DNA from: JBQTKD01 sp963703165
GTDB lineage: Bacteria > Actinomycetota > Actinomycetes > Sporichthyales > Sporichthyaceae
NCBI GenBank assembly: GCA_963703165.1
Contig: OY969798.1
Coordinates: forward strand, 992,001 to 1,056,000
Direction of reading: 5' to 3'
DNA length: 64,000 nt
Position 1 is the stretch's first letter, and each line of letters begins with the position of its first letter. The translations under genes and the position numbers were made by a program. Below are positions 1 to 6,803 of the stretch, one piece after another. Below the pieces are notes generated by a model. It saw nothing but the letters and a program-made list of their open reading frames with translations, ran no database searches and was not told where the DNA came from.

Positions 1-256
1 AGTCCAGCAGCACCCAGCGGCCTTCGCGCTCGCCCTCGCGGCGGATCGGGCGCTCGCCGAGTTCCTTCAGTTTGCGCTCGATGTCGTCGACGATCGACTT
101 CACCTGGCGGTCGTTGGAGGCCGAGCACAACAGGAAGATGTCGCAGATCACCAGCTGTTCGCTGACGTCGAAGGCGAGGATGTCCTCGGCCAACTTCTCC
201 GAGGCAGCCTCTGCGGCGGCGATCGTCACCTCAACCGCGCGATCAGTGGCGGTCAA
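1..256 (-). CDS. rsfS: Ribosomal silencing factor RsfS (3' end outside window)
   Basis: First 85 residues of a RsfS/DUF143 (Iojap) protein, which binds ribosomal protein uL14 and blocks subunit joining when nutrients are short. Recognisable family text includes DILAFDVSEQLVICDIFLL, then CSASNDRQVKSIVDDIE and the basic stretch ending in GRWVLLD. No ATG exists in frame; the best start is the TTG at 254-256 (residues MTATDRAVEVTIAAAEAA), with GGAG about nine bases upstream. It lies 25 bases downstream of the LytR_C gene in the usual actinobacterial order nadD - LytR_C - rsfS, so it is probably cotranscribed. The gene continues beyond base 1. Family assignment is firm; the start is likely. Confidence 0.9.
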   Translation of the reverse strand, partial: MTATDRAVEVTIAAAEAASEKLAEDILAFDVSEQLVICDIFLLCSASNDRQVKSIVDDIERKLKELGERPIRREGEREGRWVLLD

Positions 257-281
257 CGGCCGACTCCATGCTGGGTCCTCA

Positions 282-1463
282 TCACTGCCCCAGTCTCCCA
301 CGTCCGATGACCACGGCCACATCCGCGCCGAACGGCACCTCTCCGCCGACCTTGACCACCGACGCCGGCAGGCCCAGCAGGTCTGCCACATCGGCCCCGA
401 GCGCCTCCGCCTCGGGGGTCCCGGCGCGGACCACCACCGACGACACCGCGCCGGCCGCCGCAGCGGTCCCGGCCAGGTATTCGTAGCCCGCCCCGAGCAC
501 GTCCGCACGGACGTCGGCGGGCGTCGCCTCGGCCCCTTCGGCGATCGAGACCGCGATCCGGGGCGTCTCATCCGTTCGCCCCGCACCCGGCTCCCCACCG
601 AGCACGTCCCGCACCACCGGTGTCGCCGCGCGGGGGTCGAGGTTCGCGCCGGAGGAGTCGACCGGCAGCGGCGTCACCGTGAGTCGACCGGCAGCGCTCT
701 CCCGGGCCAACCCGCACAGGACAGCCGCCAGGCGGGTCACGGGCAGTCCGGGCGCATCGAGCAGTCCGAGGTCGGTGAGCAGGTCGGTCGCGGCGCCGAA
801 GCCGGTCGGGAACCCGGCCACGAGCGCGCCGAGCACCTCCCCCGTCCCCGCGGCACTGGCCGCGGCGCGGGTCACCGCCGCCTTGCCGTCCAAGGACGAT
901 CCGTCGACCCGGAGCCCGCCCAGGCGGTCGACGAGCGTCGCGAACTCCACCTCGGGCAGCACCCAGCTCCCGACCAGTCCGACACCGAGCAACTCCCCCA
1001 ACGCCTCCCGCGAGAGCGTCGGACCGGCGTCGTCCAAAGCGCTACGCACCGTCGCGGCAGCTGTGCCCTCCACCGGTAGCCCCAGGCTCGCCGGGACGGC
1101 CACCACCGCCCCGCTGCCGCGTCCCCGGCGGTCGCGCACGAGCACCGCGGTGGCGACGGCCCCATCGCTGCCCTGGACCTGCAGCAGCATCGGCACGCGG
1201 TCGGCACCCAGGGCCTCATCACCGCTGTCCTCGGCACTGCCACCGCCCCAGGGCTGCCACAGAGCGGCGCCGGCCACGAGCGCCAGCACGACGACGACGA
1301 CGGCCAGCAGGACGCGCCGTTCCTTCCGGGCGGCCCGGCGGTCGGCGCGGTCCCCGGCCCGGGAGCGCACGAACTGCAGCCACCCGGCGGTCTCGGCCTC
1401 CTCGCGCGCCTCGACGGCGGGATCGGGCTCGGTGGACTCGGTAGGCGGGTTCGGCTCGGTCAC
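282..1463 (-). CDS. Membrane-anchored LytR_C-domain protein
   Basis: A 393-residue single-pass membrane protein. A cytoplasmic acidic/basic N-terminus (residues 1-50) precedes one membrane helix (about 51-69, VLLAVVVVVLALVAGAALW). The extracytoplasmic part is a divergent LytR-CpsA-Psr-like region and a C-terminal LytR_C domain (about 300-393, with RIAVSIAEGAEATPADVRADVLGAGY). LCP enzymes attach glycopolymers to peptidoglycan; here I do not see the Arg-rich catalytic pattern clearly, so ligase activity is uncertain. It starts with GTG and overlaps the nadD stop by four bases, implying translational coupling. Annotators often call this position LytR family transcriptional regulator, which is misleading. 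Confidence 0.75.
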   Translation of the reverse strand: MTEPNPPTESTEPDPAVEAREEAETAGWLQFVRSRAGDRADRRAARKERRVLLAVVVVVLALVAGAALWQPWGGGSAEDSGDEALGADRVPMLLQVQGSDGAVATAVLVRDRRGRGSGAVVAVPASLGLPVEGTAAATVRSALDDAGPTLSREALGELLGVGLVGSWVLPEVEFATLVDRLGGLRVDGSSLDGKAAVTRAAASAAGTGEVLGALVAGFPTGFGAATDLLTDLGLLDAPGLPVTRLAAVLCGLARESAAGRLTVTPLPVDSSGANLDPRAATPVVRDVLGGEPGAGRTDETPRIAVSIAEGAEATPADVRADVLGAGYEYLAGTAAAAGAVSSVVVRAGTPEAEALGADVADLLGLPASVVKVGGEVPFGADVAVVIGRGRLGQ

Positions 1464-2065
1464 GTCGCCTCGGCCGGGCGGTACAGGTCGCGCTTGGTGA
1501 TGTACTGCACGACCCCATCGGGCACGAGGTACCAGATGGGTCGGTCCTCGGCCACGCGCGTGCGACAGTCCGTCGAGGAGATCGCCAGGGCAGGGATCTC
1601 GACGAGGCTCACCTGCGCGCCCGGGAGTCCGGGATCGGTCAGCTGGTGCCCGGGCCGGGTACAGCCGACGAAGTGCGCCATGCTCACCAGCTCGGCGGAG
1701 TCGTGCCAGCCGAGGATGGCGCCCAACGCGTCCGCGCCGGTGATGAAGAAGAACTCGGCGTCCGGTCCGCGGGAGGCCCGCAGGTCCCGCAGGGTGTCGA
1801 TCGTGTAGGTCGGCCCCTGCCGGTCGACGTCGACCCGGCTGACGGAGAACGTGGGATTGCCGGCGGTGGCGATGACCGTCATCAGGTAGCGGTCCTCGGG
1901 GTCGGAGACCGCCCGATCGCTCTTCTGCCAGGGCCGTCCGGTCGGCACGAACACGACCTCGTCCAGCCCGAAGCGGTTCGCGACCTCACTGGCGGCCACG
2001 AGGTGACCGTTGTGGATCGGGTCGAACGTGCCGCCCATCACGCCCAGGCGAGGACCGGCGCCCAT
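1460..2065 (-). CDS. nadD: Nicotinate-nucleotide adenylyltransferase NadD
   Basis: A 201-residue NadD, which adenylates nicotinate mononucleotide with ATP to give deamido-NAD in NAD biosynthesis. The N-terminal nucleotidyltransferase signature GVMGGTFDPIHNGHL (residues 8-22, with the HxGH motif) and the C-terminal ISSTDCRTRVAEDRP (the ISSTxIR-type motif) are both present, and length is normal. The ATG at 2063-2065 lies 10 bases after the stop of a small membrane protein gene with no clear Shine-Dalgarno sequence, so it may rely on coupling. The stop overlaps the start of the LytR_C gene. Confidence 0.95.
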   Translation of the reverse strand: MGAGPRLGVMGGTFDPIHNGHLVAASEVANRFGLDEVVFVPTGRPWQKSDRAVSDPEDRYLMTVIATAGNPTFSVSRVDVDRQGPTYTIDTLRDLRASRGPDAEFFFITGADALGAILGWHDSAELVSMAHFVGCTRPGHQLTDPGLPGAQVSLVEIPALAISSTDCRTRVAEDRPIWYLVPDGVVQYITKRDLYRPAEAT

Positions 2066-2075
2066 GCGAGCGGGG

Positions 2076-2234
2076 TCAGCGGTCCCTGTTGAACGCGAGC
2101 GTGACCAGTAGGCACAGCGTCAGGCCGAGGAACACGGCGACGCCGACCAGGACGTGGTTGTGGTCCGCGTGGGGAGCACCGAAGCCGCCCTCTTGCTCCG
2201 CCTCGGCGAGGATCAACACGGTCTGGCTGAACAT
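2076..2234 (-). CDS. Small membrane protein between proA and nadD
   Basis: A 52-residue protein: a short acidic/histidine-rich N-terminus (AEAEQEGGFGAPHADHNH), one membrane helix (about residues 28-47, VLVGVAVFLGLTLCLLVTLA) and the basic ending FNRDR. From memory, a tiny single-helix protein ending in FNRDR is conserved at this spot in other actinomycetes; function is unknown. The ATG at 2232-2234 gives an open frame to TGA at 2076-2078, ten bases before nadD, so it probably belongs to the proA-nadD-rsfS transcription unit. The ending and synteny are the main reasons to believe it is a gene. Confidence 0.75.
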   Translation of the reverse strand: MFSQTVLILAEAEQEGGFGAPHADHNHVLVGVAVFLGLTLCLLVTLAFNRDR

Positions 2235-2313
2235 GCTCGATGCTCCCGGGACGTCGAGGTCGGACGGTCGGGGCCAAGCGTCTCACGAACCGGTCGTCGG
2301 CCCGCACAGGCGG

Positions 2314-3573
2314 TCAGCCGCGGACGTGGCCGTCCCCGGTCAGCACGTACTTGGTCGAGGTGAGTTCCGGCAGGCCCATCGGGCCGCGGGCGTGCAACTT
2401 CTGGGTGGAGATGCCGATCTCGGCCCCGAACCCGAACTCCCCGCCGTCGGTGAAGCGGGTCGAGGCGTTGACCACGACGGCCGCCGCGTCGACCGCGGCG
2501 ACGAAGCGACGTGCTGCCGCCTGGGACCGGGTGATGATCGCCTCGGTGTGCCCGCTGCCGTGCTCGCGGATGTGCGTGATCGCGTCCTCGAGCGAACCGA
2601 CGACGCCGGCGGCGATGTCGAGGCTCAGGAACTCGGTGTCCCAGTCCTCGGCGCTGACCGGGACGACGTCGGCGCCGCCGATTCGGGCGACCTCGGCGTC
2701 ACCGTGCACGGTGACCCCGGCAGCCTTGAGCGCCGCGATCGCGCGGGGCACGAAGACGTCGGCCACGTCGGCGTGCACGAGGAAGGTCTCCGCGGAGTTG
2801 CAGACGCTGGGGCGCTGCGCCTTGGCGTTGACCAGGATCGCCTCGGCGGCGTCGAGGTCGGCGTCGGCATCGACGTAGACGTGGCAGTTGCCGACGCCGG
2901 TCTCGATGACCGGAACCGTGGATTCCTCGACCACGGTGCGGATCAACGTCGCGCCACCACGCGGGATCAGGACGTCGACGAGACCGCGGGCGCGCATGAG
3001 GTGCTTCACCGACTCGTGGCTGTCGCCCGGCACCAACTGGACGGCCTCGGCGGGCAGTCCGACCGAGGTGATCCCCGTCTGCAGTGCTGCCACGATCGCG
3101 AGGTTGGACGACTTCGCCGAGGACGACCCCCGCAGCAGCACCGCGTTGCCGGACTTCAGGCACAGGCCGGCGGCGTCGGCGGTGACGTTGGGGCGGGACT
3201 CGTAGATGATCCCGACGACCCCGAACGGGACGCGGATCTGACGCAGCTCCAAACCGTTGGGCAAGGTGGACCCGCGGACCACCTCACCGACCGGGTCGGG
3301 CAGACCGGCGACGTCACGCAGCCCTCGGGCCATCGCCTCCACGCGGCCGGCGTCGAGCTTCAGCCGGTCGATCATCGTCTCCGAGGTGCCGCCCTCACGG
3401 GCCCGGGTGACGTCGACGGCGTTGGCCTCGAGCACGGCGTCGGTGGCCGCGACGAGGGCGTCGGCCATCGCGCGCAGCGCACTGTCCTTGGCCGCACGGG
3501 ACGCGACGGCAAGGTCGATGGACGCGACCCGCGCGCGGCGCGCACAGTCGTGGACTGCAGCCTGATCACTCAT
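2314..3573 (-). CDS. proA: Gamma-glutamyl phosphate reductase ProA
   Basis: A 419-residue ProA, the NADPH-dependent reductase that converts gamma-glutamyl phosphate to glutamate 5-semialdehyde, the second step of proline synthesis. It has the aldehyde-dehydrogenase-like fold with the ESRPNVTADAAGLCLKSGNA segment split by the family pattern, RGSSSAKSSN, PRGGATLI, and the catalytic cysteine at about residue 258 in QRPSVCNSAETFL. The C-terminus has STRFTDGGEFGFGAEIGIS, the family hallmark. Length is typical. Its usual partner proB is not inside this window. It heads the leftward run proA - small membrane protein - nadD - LytR_C - rsfS. Confidence 0.97.
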   Translation of the reverse strand: MSDQAAVHDCARRARVASIDLAVASRAAKDSALRAMADALVAATDAVLEANAVDVTRAREGGTSETMIDRLKLDAGRVEAMARGLRDVAGLPDPVGEVVRGSTLPNGLELRQIRVPFGVVGIIYESRPNVTADAAGLCLKSGNAVLLRGSSSAKSSNLAIVAALQTGITSVGLPAEAVQLVPGDSHESVKHLMRARGLVDVLIPRGGATLIRTVVEESTVPVIETGVGNCHVYVDADADLDAAEAILVNAKAQRPSVCNSAETFLVHADVADVFVPRAIAALKAAGVTVHGDAEVARIGGADVVPVSAEDWDTEFLSLDIAAGVVGSLEDAITHIREHGSGHTEAIITRSQAAARRFVAAVDAAAVVVNASTRFTDGGEFGFGAEIGISTQKLHARGPMGLPELTSTKYVLTGDGHVRG

Positions 3574-3613
3574 GCCGTCCAGCTTAACCGCAGCGCACCA
3601 GCGGTTTTCCGGC

Positions 3614-4009
3614 TCAGCCGGTCAGTGTGAAGCGACCTGTCCCGCGCGCCTTCGTGACCGGTGCGCTCACGCAGTCCCCCTCGGTGGGGATCACGACGTA
3701 GGTGCCGTTGGCTCGCTCGCCGGTGAGGTCGCCGACTCCGGGTGGATAGCCCGACCCGGGACCGAAGCCGAAGAGGATCGGCTCCTTGACCGCCACGCGC
3801 CCCGCCTCGGTCGGGATGTCGGCGACCCCGGTCGACGGATCGGAGGTGATCGTCCCGGAGCCAGGCTGCAGCGAGAGCCTTGGCTTGATCTCCGAGTTGT
3901 ACCCGAAGGTGCAGATCGCGTCAGTGGCTGCGGCGAACACCGCGTCGCCAGGGAAAACCGACAACGTCAGGGCGACGGCGGTGAGCGCGGTGCACAGTCC
4001 GCGATTCAC
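3614..4009 (-). CDS. Secreted protein of unknown function
   Basis: A 131-residue protein with a clear Sec signal peptide (residues 1-27: MNRGLCTALTAVALTLS then a VFAAA-type cleavage site). The mature part contains two cysteines (ICTFGYN and EGDCVSAP) that could form a disulfide, and is rich in Gly, Pro and Thr. I recognise no family. The start is a GTG at 4007-4009; an upstream ATG is blocked by a stop. It stands alone between etfA and proA, all leftward. Confidence 0.6.
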   Translation of the reverse strand: MNRGLCTALTAVALTLSVFPGDAVFAAATDAICTFGYNSEIKPRLSLQPGSGTITSDPSTGVADIPTEAGRVAVKEPILFGFGPGSGYPPGVGDLTGERANGTYVVIPTEGDCVSAPVTKARGTGRFTLTG

Positions 4010-4063
4010 CGCGCCATGGTCGCCCTGACGTGTCGTCAGTTCAAGCCCTGGGTGTGGGCCGTT

Positions 4064-5023
4064 CTAGCCCTTGCGCTTGGTGACCTCGTCGGTCGCCTGC
4101 GGCAGGACCTTGTGCAGGTCGCCGACGACGCCGTAGTCGGCGAGTTCGAAGATCGGGGCCTCGCGGTCCTTGTTGATCGCGACGATCGTCTTGCTGGTCT
4201 GCATACCGGCGCGGTGCTGGATCGCACCGGAGATACCGGCGGCGATGTACAGGCTCGGGGAGACCGTCTTGCCGGTCTGCCCAACCTGCGACTGGTGTGG
4301 GTACCAACCGGCGTCGACGACGGCGCGGGAGGCGCCGACGGCTGCGCCGAGGGAGTCCGCGAGACGTTCTACGACGGCCATGTTGTCGGCGGAGCCGACG
4401 CCGCGGCCGCCGGAGACGACGATCGAGGCCTCGGTCAGTTCGGGGCGCTCGCCCTTCTCCTCCACGACCCGGTTGGTGATCTTCGCGGCCTTGGCGGCGT
4501 CGGAGAGCTCGATGCTGACCGGGGTCTTGGTGCCTGCGGCCGGGGCGGCCTCCGGCGGGGTGGAGTTCGGCAGGACCGCGATCAGCGGGGTACCGCTGGT
4601 CACCTGCGAGCGGACGATGGTCGCACCACCGAAGATCGACTGCTCGGCGGTGACGCCGCCGTCGGCCGAGAGGCCGGTGGCGCCGGTGAGGATGCCGGAA
4701 TTGGTCTTGATCGCGAGGCGGCCGAGGATCTCCTTGCCGGTCGCGTTCTCGGCCACGAGGACCGCGGCGGGCGACTGCTCGGCGATCAGCTTGGCGAGCA
4801 CCTCCGCGGCCGGGGCCACGACGTACTCGCTCAGTTCGGCGGCATCGGCGACGTAGATCGTTTCCGCGCCGTACTCGGCGAGCTTGTCCGCGACGGCGTC
4901 CACGCCGGAGCCGATGTAGACGGCAGCGGGTTCGCCCACCGTGCGGGCCAATGTCAGAAGTTCGAGGGTGACCTTCTTGACCGCACCGTCGCTGTGCTCC
5001 ACGAGCACCAGTACCTGTGCCAT
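4064..5023 (-). CDS. etfA: Electron transfer flavoprotein alpha subunit
   Basis: A 319-residue EtfA, the FAD-carrying half of the ETF heterodimer that collects electrons from acyl-CoA dehydrogenases and passes them to ETF:quinone oxidoreductase. The C-terminal FAD domain is diagnostic: SGGRGVGS, then VGQTGKTVSPSLYIAAGISG, AIQHRAGMQ and INKDREAPIFELADYGVVGD. The ATG has a strong AAGGAGAA site. It follows etfB by 33 bases in one leftward operon. In this genome a likely client is a methylsuccinyl-CoA or other acyl-CoA dehydrogenase outside the window. Confidence 0.96.
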   Translation of the reverse strand: MAQVLVLVEHSDGAVKKVTLELLTLARTVGEPAAVYIGSGVDAVADKLAEYGAETIYVADAAELSEYVVAPAAEVLAKLIAEQSPAAVLVAENATGKEILGRLAIKTNSGILTGATGLSADGGVTAEQSIFGGATIVRSQVTSGTPLIAVLPNSTPPEAAPAAGTKTPVSIELSDAAKAAKITNRVVEEKGERPELTEASIVVSGGRGVGSADNMAVVERLADSLGAAVGASRAVVDAGWYPHQSQVGQTGKTVSPSLYIAAGISGAIQHRAGMQTSKTIVAINKDREAPIFELADYGVVGDLHKVLPQATDEVTKRKG

Positions 5024-5056
5024 GACTGTTCTCCTTCAGGTATGGGTGTCGGGGGC

Positions 5057-5836
5057 CTAGACGAACTTCTGCGAGGCGAGGTACTCGACCAGCGCGACGC
5101 CGCCGTTGCCTTCGTCCTCGACGACGGTGCCGGCCGTGCGGGGCGGACGGTTGGTGGCGTCGAGGACCTTGGTCCACGCGCCGGCGAGACCGACAGACCC
5201 GGCGTCGAGGCCGAGGTCGGAGATGCTGACCTCGTCGACCGGCTTCTTCTTCGCGGCCATGATCCCCTTGAAGGAGGGGTAGCGCGGCTCGTTCATCTTC
5301 TCCACGACGGAGACGACGGCGGGGGTGGATGCCTCGACGACCTGGTACCCGTCGTCGGTCATGCGCTGCACCTTCACCGCGGTGCCGTCGACCTCGATCT
5401 TGTTGACGAAGGTCAGTTGCGGCAGGCCGAGGCGCTCGGCGAGCATCGCCGGGACCACCGAGGTCCGCGAGTCCGAGGACTCCGAGCCGGCGATGATCAG
5501 GTCGTAGGTGCCGATGCGCTCGATGGCCTTGGCCAGGGCGAGCGACGTGCCGGCCGAGTCAGAACCCGCGAGGGCGTCGTCGAGGACGTGGACCGCCTGG
5601 TCGGCGCCCATCGACAGCGCCTTGCGGATCGCCTCGGTGGCGCTGTCCGGCCCCATGGACAGGACCGTCACCGTGCCGCCGTGCGCCTCGATCAGCTGCA
5701 GGGCGGCCTCGATGGCGAACTCGTCCATCTCGTTGAGGATGTTGTCCCCGGACCGGTCCAAGGTCTGGCTCGACGGGTCCAGCTTCTTCTCCGCCCAGGT
5801 GTCCGGCACCTGCTTCACGCACACGACAACATCCAT
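5057..5836 (-). CDS. etfB: Electron transfer flavoprotein beta subunit
   Basis: A 259-residue EtfB, the AMP-binding partner of EtfA. It starts MDVVVCVKQVPDTWAEKKL, matching the family N-terminus, and has NEMDEFAIEAAL and the adenine/AMP loop SMGPDSATEAIRKALSMGAD. The reading frame is open upstream, but the ATG at 5834-5836 is chosen because AGGAAGAG precedes it and homologs begin there. It is the first gene of the etfBA operon; a promoter with an inverted repeat is annotated just upstream. Confidence 0.96.
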   Translation of the reverse strand: MDVVVCVKQVPDTWAEKKLDPSSQTLDRSGDNILNEMDEFAIEAALQLIEAHGGTVTVLSMGPDSATEAIRKALSMGADQAVHVLDDALAGSDSAGTSLALAKAIERIGTYDLIIAGSESSDSRTSVVPAMLAERLGLPQLTFVNKIEVDGTAVKVQRMTDDGYQVVEASTPAVVSVVEKMNEPRYPSFKGIMAAKKKPVDEVSISDLGLDAGSVGLAGAWTKVLDATNRPPRTAGTVVEDEGNGGVALVEYLASQKFV

Positions 5837-5883
5837 GAACGGCTCTTCCTCCCGCGCTTCGACACCCGTGGTTACTGCAACGT

Positions 5884-5913
5884 ATGTTACTGACAAGTAG
5901 GTTAAGCCTACAA
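5884..5913 (-). promoter_or_regulatory. Putative etfBA promoter with inverted-repeat operator
   Basis: Reading leftward, TTGTAG (5908-5913) and TAACAT (5884-5889) are separated by 18 bases, a good -35/-10 pair. The imperfect palindrome GTAGG-ttaag-CCTAC (5897-5911) overlaps the -35 and spacer, where a repressor such as a TetR-family fatty-acid regulator could bind. Two direct copies of GTTACTG (5871-5877 and 5886-5892) flank the -10. The segment is conspicuously AT-richer than its surroundings. This is an inference from pattern only. Confidence 0.5.
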
Positions 5914-5938
5914 GGTGACCCTGAGCACAGCCGCTCGC

Positions 5939-6718
5939 TCAGCGACCGGTGAACTTGGCCTTGCCCGGCCCGTTCTCGACGAACGATCGCATGCCTTCGG
6001 ACTGGTCCTCGGTGGCGAACAACGCCGCGAACGCGAGGCGCTCGATCTCCAGGCCCGTGTCCAGGTCGACCTCGATGCCCTTGTCGATCGCGGTCTTCGC
6101 GGCACGCAGCGCCTGCGTCGGCCCGCCGACGAAGGTCTTCGCCCACGCCACCGAGGCCTCGTAGACCTCCGCGTCCGGCACGACCTTGTTGACCAGGCCG
6201 ATCGCGAGGGCCTCCTCGGCGTCGATGAATCGCCCGGAGAAGACGATCTCCTTCGCGCGCGACGGCCCCACGAGGCGGGTCAACCGCTGGGTTCCGCCCG
6301 CGCCGGGGATGATTCCGAGCAGGATCTCGGGCTGGCCGAGCTTGGCGCCCGCGCCCGCGACGCGGAAGTCCGCGCACATCGCCAGTTCGCAGCCGCCACC
6401 GAGGGCGTAGCCGGTCACCGCGGCGATCGTCGGCTGCGGGATCTTCGTGACAGCGGTGAAGCAGGCGTGCAGGACGACCGACTGCGACGCCATCTGGGCG
6501 TAGCTCATGTCGGCCATCTCCTTGACGTCCGCGCCCGCGGCGAAGACGCGCTCGCCGCCGTAGATGACGACCGCCGCGACGTCAGGGTCCGCGCCGACCT
6601 CGGCGGAGCAGGCCCGGATCTCCTCCTGGACCTGACTGTTCAACGCGTTCATCTTCGGCCGGTCCAGACGGATCGTGGCGATCCCGTCGGCCTTCTCCAC
6701 CCGCACGAACTCACCCAT
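5939..6718 (-). CDS. Enoyl-CoA hydratase
   Basis: A 259-residue crotonase-family hydratase that adds water to trans-2-enoyl-CoA. It contains the oxyanion-hole segment ERVFAAGADVKEMADMSY, both catalytic glutamates in the contexts GGGCELAMCADFR and GQPEILLGIIPGAGGTQRL, and a typical length. The ATG at 6716-6718 with GGGGAG upstream is chosen over earlier in-frame codons because MGEFVRVEKADGIATIRLDR is the family start. It lies upstream of etfBA in the same direction, but the promoter-like element in the gap suggests separate control. Substrate may be crotonyl/3-hydroxybutyryl-CoA; this is inferred from the pathway genes in the window. Confidence 0.93.
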   Translation of the reverse strand: MGEFVRVEKADGIATIRLDRPKMNALNSQVQEEIRACSAEVGADPDVAAVVIYGGERVFAAGADVKEMADMSYAQMASQSVVLHACFTAVTKIPQPTIAAVTGYALGGGCELAMCADFRVAGAGAKLGQPEILLGIIPGAGGTQRLTRLVGPSRAKEIVFSGRFIDAEEALAIGLVNKVVPDAEVYEASVAWAKTFVGGPTQALRAAKTAIDKGIEVDLDTGLEIERLAFAALFATEDQSEGMRSFVENGPGKAKFTGR

Positions 6719-6803
6719 GGTGCTCCCCTTTGCCGGCCCACCTGCTCTGCTCGGCACCGTATCGGCGACGCGGCGGCGTGACTCCCCCGGGCGGTGCGGA
6801 ATC

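Noticed and set aside
2089..3630. Plus-strand frame of 513 codons over proA
   Set aside because: Antisense shadow of proA with no motif and no ribosome site.
3572..5893. Long plus-strand open frame (773 codons) across etfA and etfB
   Set aside because: It is antisense to two clear ETF genes; such long shadow frames arise from high third-position GC. Its amino acid text is low-complexity Gly/Arg/Asp with no family motif.
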